The notes under the pieces: model-generated
Told to the model about the DNA's origin: nothing
The model's input: only the letters and a program-made list of their open reading frames with translations
The model's database searches: none
Shown: in pieces, positions 14,347 to 21,368 of the stretch
Numbering within the stretch: the stretch's first letter is position 1
How the letters are laid out: every line of letters begins with the position of its first letter
Source of the DNA: SUG1106 sp051883095
GTDB lineage: Bacteria > Bacillota > Clostridia > Peptostreptococcales > Anaerovoracaceae
Length of the DNA: 23,426 nucleotides
Assembly (NCBI GenBank): GCA_051883095.1
Contig: JBJETB010000099.1
Coordinates: 1 to 23,426, forward strand
Direction of reading: 5' to 3'
Made by a program: the position numbers and the translations under genes

Positions 14347-15441
14347 ATGCAGCACGAAATAACCACCCGCCGCCCTCTGCTGGACGACAAGGGCAGATTG
14401 ACAGAGCCGGGCTATACCAAGGGCCTGCTCATGGATTACGACAGAAAAGCCATTAAAGGCGGTGCGCTCCGCATCAAGGAGTGGGATTACTACCTTATCG
14501 CAAACAACGATTATGCTGTGGCACTGACTATAGCCGATAATTCATACATGAGTCTTGACGGCATTTCCCTTCTGGACTTCAGGAAACCATGGCAGCACAC
14601 AAGCAATTCCATGTCCTTCATGACCCTTGGAAAGCGCCATTTTCCAGCTTCATCGTCTAAAGGCGATGTATCAAGTGCGACGAAAAAATACAGCATCGGC
14701 TTCAAGCATAACGGTGACCACCGCATACTTTCCTTCCATATGGACAATTTCCTGGACGGAAAACCTATCAGCGGAGAAATCCGCCTGGAAAACCCTAAGC
14801 AGGAGTCCATGGTCATCGTGACGCCTTTTGCCGAAAAGGACACAGCATTTTACTACAATCAGAAAATCAACTGCCTGCCGGCCAGCGGCTCGGTTGAGTT
14901 TGACGGTGAAACCTACACATTCGATAAGGAAAACTCCTTCGGCGTCCTGGACTGGGGTCGCGGCGTATGGACCTACGACAACGTATGGTACTGGGGCAGC
15001 GCTTCGGGACTTGTTGACGGAGTGCCATTCGGCTTTAACATCGGCTACGGCTTCGGTGATACATCAGCTGCCAGTGAAAACATGATATTCTATGGCGGTA
15101 AAGCTCACAAGCTCAGCCAGGTGACATTCAATATTCCGAAAAAGAATCGCAGCTATACCACACGAGGAGGATGCTGCAGCAGATCCGGAGTTGAGGTTTC
15201 CACCATGGACTTCGAGGATGATTACATGTCGCCATGGACCTTTACCAGCGACGACGGGCGCTTCGAAATGGACTTCGTTCCAATCATAGACAGAGCCGCC
15301 TGCACCGATGTGAAGGTCATCCTCTCCGATCAGCATCAGGTTTTCGGACGCTTTACAGGCAAGGCCGTACTGGACGACGGCAAAGAAATCTATATAAAGG
15401 ACTTTCTGGGATTCGCAGAAAAGGTGCATAACAAATGGTAA
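14347..15441 (+). CDS. DUF2804 family protein, unknown function
   Basis: This 364-residue soluble protein has no signal peptide and is rich in aromatic residues and beta-strand-like sequence. I recognise DUF2804 from the opening 'ITTRRPLLDDKGRLTEPGYT' and the highly conserved central block 'LDWGRGVWTYDNVWYWGSA' (about 200-218), which also contains the 'FGFNIGYGFGD' segment shortly after. The fold is lipocalin/hydroxyneurosporene-synthase-like according to what I recall of related families; biochemical function is unestablished. GGAGG precedes the ATG. Its stop overlaps the start of the HD-domain gene by seven bases (ATGGTAA), so the two products are translated together and may act on one metabolite. 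Confidence 0.82.
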   Translation: MQHEITTRRPLLDDKGRLTEPGYTKGLLMDYDRKAIKGGALRIKEWDYYLIANNDYAVALTIADNSYMSLDGISLLDFRKPWQHTSNSMSFMTLGKRHFPASSSKGDVSSATKKYSIGFKHNGDHRILSFHMDNFLDGKPISGEIRLENPKQESMVIVTPFAEKDTAFYYNQKINCLPASGSVEFDGETYTFDKENSFGVLDWGRGVWTYDNVWYWGSASGLVDGVPFGFNIGYGFGDTSAASENMIFYGGKAHKLSQVTFNIPKKNRSYTTRGGCCSRSGVEVSTMDFEDDYMSPWTFTSDDGRFEMDFVPIIDRAACTDVKVILSDQHQVFGRFTGKAVLDDGKEIYIKDFLGFAEKVHNKW

Positions 15442-16088
15442 CTTTTGAAGACGTAAAAAACAATCCGGACGTAAGGGCTTATATTTCCAAAGCCGACGAG
15501 TCCCTCATAGCCTTGGGGTATACGGAACACAGCTTTGCTCACGTGACTAAGGTAGCAACGGTAGCAGCTGATATTCTGGAAACTCTAGGTCATTCTGATC
15601 ACGAAATCGAACTTGTCAAGATTGCAGGTTTTCTTCACGATATCGGCAATATCGTAAACCGTGTTGACCACGCTCAAAGCGGTGCAGTTATGGCTTTCAG
15701 ACTCCTTGACAGGATGAACATGCCGCCGGAAGACATTGCTACCGTCGTAACTGCCATAGGCAACCATGACGAATCTACAGCCTTTCCTGTAAACTCTGTG
15801 GCTGCCGCCCTAATCATCGCTGACAAAACCGACGTACGTCGTTCCCGTGTCCGCAATCGCTATATCGCCCAGTTCGACATACATGACAGGGTCAACTATT
15901 CAGTTACGCGTTCGGATGTGCATATTACCAAGGAAAACATCTGTCTTGAGCTGACCATCGAGCAGGAGTACTGCACTGTTCTGGAATATTTTGAAATATT
16001 CCTTACACGTATGCTTCTATGCCGAAAAGCATCTGAAGCTCTTGGAGTGGATTTCTCCCTGGTCATCAACGGTCAGAAAATGATGTAA
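15435..16088 (+). CDS. HD-domain phosphohydrolase
   Basis: This 217-residue protein has an HD superfamily metal site: H36 in 'HSFAHVTKV', H68-D69 in 'FLHDIGNIVNR', H111 in 'IGNHDEST' and D130 in 'IIADKTDVRRSRVR'. The pattern H...HD...H...D is complete, so it should hydrolyse a phosphate ester, nucleotide or related substrate using a divalent metal. There is no sensor or GGDEF/HD-GYP domain and no membrane segment. The start codon lies within the end of the DUF2804 gene, with no separate ribosome site, so it depends on translational coupling. No terminator is visible after it, so its transcript may run into the phased repeat region at 16136-16359. Confidence 0.87.
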   Translation: MVTFEDVKNNPDVRAYISKADESLIALGYTEHSFAHVTKVATVAADILETLGHSDHEIELVKIAGFLHDIGNIVNRVDHAQSGAVMAFRLLDRMNMPPEDIATVVTAIGNHDESTAFPVNSVAAALIIADKTDVRRSRVRNRYIAQFDIHDRVNYSVTRSDVHITKENICLELTIEQEYCTVLEYFEIFLTRMLLCRKASEALGVDFSLVINGQKMM

Positions 16089-16135
16089 AAAATGTGCTCT
16101 GCATGCAGTCAACATTGCTGATGCTATCCCCCGAC

Positions 16136-16359
16136 GTTGTATAAATATCGCACAAATGATTGGTTTTACAACATTGCACACAAAACGCACCCGGAAAAGG
16201 GCCTGGATAGTCTCAAATGTTGTAGAAAAACTCTGATGCACAGAAAGTTTACAACGAAAAAAATAATCCCGTTGTAAAGTAACTCTAAATTATGGAATAT
16301 ATACAACATTACAGCCATGGAACGTTCTCCAAAAGCTCTAATCAGTGTGAGGAGTTGTA
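16136..16359. repeat. Phased array of seven alternating GTTGTA/TACAAC sites in a gene-free region
   Basis: The 382 bases between two convergent genes (16089-16470) carry no gene. GTTGTA occurs at 16136, 16219, 16271 and 16354; its complement TACAAC occurs at 16167, 16250 and 16302. Orientation therefore strictly alternates. Start-to-start distances are 31, 52, 31, 21, 31 and 52, all near multiples of 10.4, so the sites face the same side of the helix. Three inverted pairs share an identical 25-base gap, and a degraded fourth partner (TGCAGC) occurs at 16385, the predicted place. The extended consensus is roughly YGTTGTAAA. The intervening sequences are not conserved. This looks like a multi-site protein-binding array; the binder is unknown. 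Confidence 0.75.
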
Positions 16360-16410
16360 AAAATTGATGGTTTCTTTAATTTTTTGCAGCGTTTATCTCT
16401 GAGTCGTAAT

Positions 16411-16444
16411 AAAAACAAAACCACCCTCACCAAGCAGGGTGGTT
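16411..16444 (-). terminator. Terminator of the MFS transporter operon
   Basis: AACCACCCT (16419-16427) and AGGGTGGTT (16436-16444) make a perfect 9-bp stem with an 8-base loop. On the minus strand it is followed by TTTTGTTTTT (complement of 16409-16418 region). It lies 27 bases after the MFS stop. The other side has no T run, so it works in one direction only. Confidence 0.88.
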
Positions 16445-16470
16445 GCATTATGCTATCAGCTTCTATTCAG

Positions 16471-17769
16471 TTAAACATTCTTTTCGCCCAACTTCTTATA
16501 AACAGTAATAGGAACAAGGCTCAGCAGCGTCCAGGCAGCCGCGATGAAAAACAGCGTCGGCCCTGCCGAATAACCTGTCTGACCCAGATCATTTATAATC
16601 TCTAATCCCGTGGACTTGATAATGGCTGAGCCCACAGGCGTTCCTATACACATAGGAATCAGAATATAGAACACGCATCTCAGACCTTCGCACTGGCCCC
16701 TCTTTTCCGGCGGGAACAGATTCTTAAGCAGTATCATCAGAGACTGGAATATGCACATATATCCGCCTCCCACAAGCACCATGCCGATGATGTTGGCCGC
16801 AGTACCTGCAATGGTCAGAAGAGGCAGCCCCACTACGGTGAGTGCTACGGAGGCATACATTATAACGCTGAAGCTTCCTCTGTCTATGTATCTGCTGGCA
16901 ACCAGGGTAAGAGGCACTGCACACAGCAGACCCACTCCTATGATGATGCCTGCCATTCCTTCTTTAAATCCTCTCGAATAGATGAAGTAGTTGGTCAGGT
17001 GAGAAAAGTACATGTTAAATCCTATGAAATACACTGAGAATATGGCCAGAACCCATGCCAGCACCTTGTTTTCCCTCAACACCGAAAAGCTGAAGAAGGA
17101 CAGGAACTGCTGTCCGAAACCTTTTACCTCTTTGTTAGGCTTCAGATCCGGCGAGTCTTTTACCATTACCAGTGCAAAGAGTCCAAGGACTATCATGGCA
17201 GCGCCTATTATCATGAAGAAAGCAAAGTAATCTATAGCTTCTATTATATTACCGAAGAGCAGTGAACCCAGTATGGTGGCCACTACAGGAAGCACGGCGA
17301 TTACCGCTCCAAGCTTGCCGCGGTTGTGCTCGTTGGTGATGTCGGTGGTCCATGGATTATATCCCGCATCGTGAGCCATAGCTCCGAAAAAAGTCATAAG
17401 GCAGTCTGCAAACACCACGGCTACAGCAGCAAGCACCACGCTGTTTTTAGGCAGGAATTCTGTGGCTCCGAAGATTATTACCGTTATGCCCCATATGATG
17501 TATCCGCCTACCATCAGCGGCTTTCTTCTGCCGCTTCTGTCTCCTATGGTTCCGAAAAATACAGTGGCTACAGCCGATGTTATGGCTGAAGCTCCCACCA
17601 TCCAGGAGATTATTGAAGGGTCCGGCGAAATCTTATCGTAAACGAAGGTTGTGAACCACTGGTTTTCAATGTTCCAGCAAAGCTGCCCCGCAAGGCCTGC
17701 TATGAAGATGACCAGCCATTGTTTCCCCGTAATTCTGTCTTTATTCTCTATTCTTTCCTTGTTTTTCAT
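16471..17769 (-). CDS. Major facilitator superfamily transporter
   Basis: This 432-residue membrane protein has about 12 hydrophobic helices and the MFS motif A between helices 2 and 3, 'GTIGDRSGRRKP' (about 73-84). A second, degraded copy, 'SRYIDRGSF', lies near residue 275 between helices 8 and 9. The opening 'AGLAGQLCWNIENQWFTTFVYD' resembles a Firmicute MFS group often found with sugar genes. It is the last gene of the dehydrogenase-LarA-MFS operon. Its ATG overlaps the LarA-like stop by four bases (ATGA). It most likely imports the hydroxy or sugar acid that the two enzymes process; direction and substrate are inference. Confidence 0.88.
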   Translation of the reverse strand: MKNKERIENKDRITGKQWLVIFIAGLAGQLCWNIENQWFTTFVYDKISPDPSIISWMVGASAITSAVATVFFGTIGDRSGRRKPLMVGGYIIWGITVIIFGATEFLPKNSVVLAAVAVVFADCLMTFFGAMAHDAGYNPWTTDITNEHNRGKLGAVIAVLPVVATILGSLLFGNIIEAIDYFAFFMIIGAAMIVLGLFALVMVKDSPDLKPNKEVKGFGQQFLSFFSFSVLRENKVLAWVLAIFSVYFIGFNMYFSHLTNYFIYSRGFKEGMAGIIIGVGLLCAVPLTLVASRYIDRGSFSVIMYASVALTVVGLPLLTIAGTAANIIGMVLVGGGYMCIFQSLMILLKNLFPPEKRGQCEGLRCVFYILIPMCIGTPVGSAIIKSTGLEIINDLGQTGYSAGPTLFFIAAAWTLLSLVPITVYKKLGEKNV

Positions 17770-19226
17770 ATAGTCTCCCCTCCTTCATTTTTCATGCACA
17801 GATGCACGGCTCCGATTTTAAATGTTTTAGGAAGCGCCAGTATGGCAGGATCAGGCCCGGTGTATTTTTTCATGGCGTCCTCCAGAGCTTCCTCGAAGGT
17901 GGCTCTTGTCTTCAGACCCATACTCCTTGCGATTCCCGGTTCCTGCGCTCCTACAATATATATGGCCGAAGTGTTCATCTCTGCAATGTGGCCGCAGGAC
18001 ATCATGGAAAATCCGTGGAAAGGATGGAATGCCCCCGCATATCTGTATTTTCTGATGTATTCCTCGTTGGTTGCAAAATATTCGCCGTATCTGTCCATGT
18101 CCGGCAGAATGTTCATATAGTCGTGCTGGAACATCTCGTAAAGTTCCCTCAGATATGGCCATCTCTCGTCATGAAAATATCCATTGCATACTGATGAGCA
18201 GATTATTACGCATCTGTCGCTCATTACCCGCTTATGTCTTATGACCTGGGCGGAAAGAGCCTGCATGAGCTGTATAGGATTGGTTCCCATGCCGTCTCCG
18301 TAATGGAAATTCTGAGGCATGCCGAACACCAGGATGTCGTACTTTTTCTCCGCCCAAGGCACATAGGTCCGTTTGTCCGCTATCTCCCAGGATTTTGGCA
18401 TCATTTCTTTTGCGTATCCGGAAAATATGGCTATCTGGCGTGAATATGTATCAAGCACCGCATCACAGCAGAAGAATTTCTTTCCCATCTTCTCTTCCAT
18501 ATACATTCCGATTTCATCGAACTTGGTTCTCATGAGGCTTTTGGTTGAAACAGGGGTGTAATCCTTTCTGTGCATTACCTCCGGATTGTGGTGGGTGGCT
18601 ATGGATCTCCAGTGAGTGATTCCCGTGCTGCAATGCTTATAGCCTCCCGAATAGCCCCCGTATGGATTGCCCTGAGTGTGCCCTATTAATATGGCCACAT
18701 CGGAATCGTAAACATACTTGTTCATAATCACCCTGTCGCCTCTCGGAGTGCATCCCAGGTCAACAAGGTGGTCCCAGTCTTCGGAATCGTGGCTTATTAT
18801 CTGGCCGCTGTAATAAAATTCGTTGAACAGTTCTTCGCCCAGAATCTCCAGAGCCTCTTTTTTGCTGGTCTTCGGATGAAGGCCGTTGGAAAATATCAGG
18901 AGTATGTCTTCTTTCTTTACTCCGGCTCCGTACAGCTCCTCCAGTATTACCTTGATGGATATTTTTCTGTGGGCTGTAGCCTGAGTTCCGCCTTTTACTA
19001 TGTCCGGTATCACTATGGTAACCTTGTCTCCGCATTTGGCCAGCTCAGACAAAGGTTCCATCCCTATGGGATTTCTGACAGACTCCCTTGTGGCCGCCGT
19101 CAGACTCTCCATATCCTGCGGCAGGCAAGGGGGATCAGCCACGGTCTCACCCGGTATGAATACATCCGTGGTGTCCGGCAGCTGGGCGCTCATCATGCCG
19201 TTGCCATATTCAAATTCAAGCTTCAT
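17766..19226 (-). CDS. LarA-like nickel-pincer racemase/epimerase homologue (DUF2088)
   Basis: The start is set at 19226 (486 residues): AAAGGAG lies seven bases upstream, while the longest frame would run 28 residues further into the preceding gene. It has the LarA family skeleton: 'IPDIVKGG' (73-80), 'SNGLHPKTSKKE' (113-124, H117), 'IGHTQGN' (H183) and 'GGYSGGYKH' (190-198, K197 where LarA has its nickel-pincer-binding lysine). LarA proper has a DxTR motif where this protein has DIVKGG, so the substrate-contact arginine is missing and lactate is unlikely. The family moves a hydride at a C2 hydroxyl, racemising or epimerising hydroxy acids with the nickel-pincer nucleotide cofactor. No larB/C/E cofactor genes are in the window. 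It overlaps both neighbours. Confidence 0.82.
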   Translation of the reverse strand: MKLEFEYGNGMMSAQLPDTTDVFIPGETVADPPCLPQDMESLTAATRESVRNPIGMEPLSELAKCGDKVTIVIPDIVKGGTQATAHRKISIKVILEELYGAGVKKEDILLIFSNGLHPKTSKKEALEILGEELFNEFYYSGQIISHDSEDWDHLVDLGCTPRGDRVIMNKYVYDSDVAILIGHTQGNPYGGYSGGYKHCSTGITHWRSIATHHNPEVMHRKDYTPVSTKSLMRTKFDEIGMYMEEKMGKKFFCCDAVLDTYSRQIAIFSGYAKEMMPKSWEIADKRTYVPWAEKKYDILVFGMPQNFHYGDGMGTNPIQLMQALSAQVIRHKRVMSDRCVIICSSVCNGYFHDERWPYLRELYEMFQHDYMNILPDMDRYGEYFATNEEYIRKYRYAGAFHPFHGFSMMSCGHIAEMNTSAIYIVGAQEPGIARSMGLKTRATFEEALEDAMKKYTGPDPAILALPKTFKIGAVHLCMKNEGGETI

Positions 19227-20109
19227 CCTTTTTCTCCTTTCCGTAATGACCTTTGAAAACTTTATATAATGCGCTTGTGTCCTGGCCTCCCAGTCCCTGA
19301 GAGCGGGCAATCAGGTTGCAGTATTGCACTTCCCGTGTAAGAAGAGACGGTGCGTCGGCTCTTTCTGCCATACCGATAGCAAGACCCGTATCCTTAATCA
19401 GCAAGTCTACCGTAAAGGCAGGGTTTTCAAAATCTTCCTCCAATATGGTTCTTCCTGTTTCTCTGAACAGGCCGCTTACCGTCGCCGCTCCTGAATCGAC
19501 TACAGTTTCGTAAAAGACCTGCGGGTCGATTCCCACTTCACTGGCTATGGCCATAACCTCCGATGTAATTCCGTTTATCACGCTGAACATCATCTGGTTA
19601 AGCAGTTTAAGAGCATTGCCGCTTCCGTTTTCACCCACGTGTACTATTTTCTTTGCAAAAGCTTCGAGTATATCTCTTACTTTTTCAATGTCCTCCAGAC
19701 TTCCTCCCGCAGGCAGAGTCCAGTTTCCCGCCGCAGAAGGCCTTCCTAAAACAGGGCAGTCCAGATAAGCGGCTCCGGCCGCCTTGATTTTCTTCGCGTT
19801 TTTTATGGTCGTTTCCGGTTCCACAGTGCTGGTGTCCACTATGATATGTTCTGCAGAAAGGCTCCGGCATAATCCTTCTGAGCCGAACAGAGCCTCTTCA
19901 ATCTGAGGAGGACCTGGCAGAGAAATTATGACTGCCTTTGCGCTTGCACCCACTTCTGCCGGATTCTCAGCCACATGGGCTCCTGCAGCTTTCGCTCTTT
20001 CACAAGCCTCGCCTGATTTGTCGTATGCAACAACCGTAAAGCCTTTTTCAATCATTTTCTGCAGCATGCACATTCCCATTCTGCCGCAGCCTATCAGTCC
20101 TGCAACCAT
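19216..20109 (-). CDS. NAD(P)-dependent beta-hydroxyacid dehydrogenase (HIBADH family)
   Basis: The start is taken at 20109 (297 residues) because GAGGAG lies 6-7 bases before that ATG and the Rossmann strand begins at once, 'MVAGLIGCGRMG' (G-x-x-G-x-G-x-x-x-G equivalent at 4-12). Other landmarks are 'VDTSTVEP' (91-98), the substrate loop 'DCPVLGRPSAAGNWTL' (117-132) and catalytic K168 in 'GNALKLLNQ' with N171. Relatives include 3-hydroxyisobutyrate dehydrogenase, tartronate-semialdehyde reductase and hydroxymethylglutarate dehydrogenase; which one cannot be told. It is the first gene of the operon, and its last 11 bases overlap the LarA-like gene, whose ribosome site lies inside it. It probably oxidises or reduces a hydroxy acid made available by the LarA homologue. 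Confidence 0.88.
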   Translation of the reverse strand: MVAGLIGCGRMGMCMLQKMIEKGFTVVAYDKSGEACERAKAAGAHVAENPAEVGASAKAVIISLPGPPQIEEALFGSEGLCRSLSAEHIIVDTSTVEPETTIKNAKKIKAAGAAYLDCPVLGRPSAAGNWTLPAGGSLEDIEKVRDILEAFAKKIVHVGENGSGNALKLLNQMMFSVINGITSEVMAIASEVGIDPQVFYETVVDSGAATVSGLFRETGRTILEEDFENPAFTVDLLIKDTGLAIGMAERADAPSLLTREVQYCNLIARSQGLGGQDTSALYKVFKGHYGKEKKDEA

Positions 20110-20141
20110 CGCTTTCTCCTCTTTTCTCTTATCTTGAAAAA

Positions 20142-20171
20142 AGTATATCACCCCGTTTTTTTCAGTGTCAA
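20142..20171 (-). promoter_or_regulatory. Promoter of the dehydrogenase-LarA-MFS operon
   Basis: On the minus strand a perfect TTGACA (complement of 20166-20171), an 18-base spacer and TATACT (complement of 20142-20147) preceded by TGA make a strong vegetative promoter with a start near 20135. The LacI-type operator ends 7 bases upstream of the -35. Confidence 0.72.
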
Positions 20172-20178
20172 CGTGTAA

Positions 20179-20198
20179 TTACGCAAACGATTGCGTAA
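20179..20198. promoter_or_regulatory. LacI-family operator between divergent promoters
   Basis: TTACGCAAACGATTGCGTAA is a 20-bp palindrome with a central CG and one mismatched pair, the typical shape of LacI/GalR-family operators (core GCAAACGNTTGC). It overlaps the -35 of the lacI-type gene promoter and lies just upstream of the -35 of the divergent operon. The adjacent regulator is the obvious binder, so autorepression is likely; the effect on the operon could be repression by looping or activation. Confidence 0.82.
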
Positions 20199-20219
20199 GG
20201 TCAAATGGTGTGATATCAT
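20191..20219 (+). promoter_or_regulatory. Promoter of the LacI-family regulator gene
   Basis: TTGCGT (20191-20196), 17 bases, then TATCAT (20214-20219) with TGA before it as an extended -10. The start would be near 20226 with a leader of about 20 bases. The -35 is the right arm of the operator, so bound repressor would exclude polymerase. Confidence 0.6.
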
Positions 20220-20245
20220 TAGAATTAAATAACAGGAGGTCTAAG

Positions 20246-21283
20246 ATGGCTGTAAACATAAAAGACATAGCAAAGCTGGCAGGCGTTTCTCCGTCCACTG
20301 TTTCCAGAATAGTAAACGGCGGTGACACCACTGCAGCAAGCCTTGAGACGCAGGCAAAGATATGGGATGCTGTCCGCAAGACAAATTACATCCCAAACAT
20401 CAACGCCCAAAACCTTAAATCAGAAAAAAACACACCCCTTAAAAATACTGATAAAAGCATAAACTGTGTGTACGCCAGAACCTCAGGTCCCGAAATCGAC
20501 CCTTTCTTCACGACCCTGATGCATGCTGCGGAAATAAAGGCTTTCAGCATGGGCTACTCTCTGCGGTTTTACTATTCGGCCATAGATATAAAGGCCGGAC
20601 AGTTCCCTCACAAGGACAGTTCTGCCGAAAACATATCATCAGCCATGGTTCTGGGCCGTGTTGACAAAGGCGACATGGCTATGCTTCAGAGTTTTTATAA
20701 AAACATCATCTGTGCAGGTCTCAATGAAATGAATTACAACGTGGATCAGATCATAAGCAGCGGTTATGATGCTGCCTCCAAATGCGTGCAGTATCTCCAT
20801 CAGCTGGGCCATGAGCGGATATGCTATCTGGGCGAAACGGAAAACGAGCAAAGATACAACGGCTATGTGGACACAATGAAAAGCCTCGACCTCAGCTGCG
20901 CTGATGAATTATCTGTGGAAGCTCCCTTTACTCCTACAGGAGGCTATGACGGCATCAGAAATCTGCTGAAGAGCGGCACACCTTTTACCGCCATTATCTG
21001 CGCCAACGATATTTCCGCGGTAGGCGTCTACCGGGCTCTTAAAGAAGCCGGTCTCAAGGTTCCTCGTGACATTTCCGTAATCGGAATAAACGATATGGAG
21101 ACGGTACGCTACCTGGACCCTATGCTTACAACGGTGAGAATCCCTCTGGAGGAAATGGGTGAAACTGTGGCGAAAATTCTCATAGACAGAATCGAAGGCG
21201 GCCACAGTCTGCCTCTTAAAATATTTCTGCCTAATTCCCTCATATCCAGAGACTCCTGCGCAGAAGCAAGAAAACATATCTAA
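20246..21283 (+). CDS. LacI-family transcriptional regulator
   Basis: The start is placed at 20246 (345 residues): AGGAGG lies seven bases before it, and the longer frame would begin upstream of the promoter and operator. The N-terminus is a textbook LacI headpiece: 'NIKDIAKLAGVSPSTVSRIV' (4-23) with a hinge helix 'YIPNINAQNLKSE' (48-60). The rest is a periplasmic-binding-protein-like ligand domain, including 'ICANDISAVGVYRALKEAG' and 'ISVIGINDMETVRYLDPMLT', with the C-terminal 'TTVRIPLEEMGETVAKIL' dimer segment. It resembles the EbgR/GalR subgroup. It probably controls the divergent dehydrogenase-LarA-MFS operon and itself through the operator at 20179-20198, in response to a sugar or sugar-acid ligand. 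No clear terminator follows. Confidence 0.93.
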   Translation: MAVNIKDIAKLAGVSPSTVSRIVNGGDTTAASLETQAKIWDAVRKTNYIPNINAQNLKSEKNTPLKNTDKSINCVYARTSGPEIDPFFTTLMHAAEIKAFSMGYSLRFYYSAIDIKAGQFPHKDSSAENISSAMVLGRVDKGDMAMLQSFYKNIICAGLNEMNYNVDQIISSGYDAASKCVQYLHQLGHERICYLGETENEQRYNGYVDTMKSLDLSCADELSVEAPFTPTGGYDGIRNLLKSGTPFTAIICANDISAVGVYRALKEAGLKVPRDISVIGINDMETVRYLDPMLTTVRIPLEEMGETVAKILIDRIEGGHSLPLKIFLPNSLISRDSCAEARKHI

Positions 21284-21303
21284 ACATAACTTTTTTAATC
21301 CAC

Positions 21304-21333
21304 TTGATTAAACACCCTTGTTGGGTGTATTAT
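21304..21333 (+). promoter_or_regulatory. Probable promoter of the flavodiiron gene with palindrome in the spacer
   Basis: TTGATT (21304-21309), an 18-base spacer and TATTAT (21328-21333) form a plausible promoter. The spacer holds an inverted repeat, ACACCC (21312-21317) with GGGTGT (21323-21328). No T run follows it, so it is not a convincing terminator of the preceding gene. It could be an operator for an oxygen- or NO-responsive repressor; that is inference. Other AT-rich hexamers nearby make the exact -10 uncertain. Confidence 0.4.
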
Positions 21334-21368
21334 ATAGTATAAGACTCAAATACAGGAGGAAAACAGAT

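Noticed and set aside
16101..16124. Terminator of the HD-domain gene
   Set aside because: GCAT(g)CAG/CTGATGC can pair with one bulge, but no T run follows on the plus strand.
16136..16359. CRISPR array
   Set aside because: GTTGTA-N25-TACAAC has repeat-like length, but the 25 internal bases are not conserved, the gaps are 46, 15 and 46 bases, and there are no cas genes.
16136..16359. Integron attC sites
   Set aside because: The core motif GTTGTA does not fit the GTTRRRY/RYYYAAC core sites, no integrase gene is present and there are no cassettes.
19227..19310. 28-residue longer LarA-like N-terminus
   Set aside because: It would overlap the dehydrogenase gene by almost 100 bases, and the clear Shine-Dalgarno supports the start at 19226.
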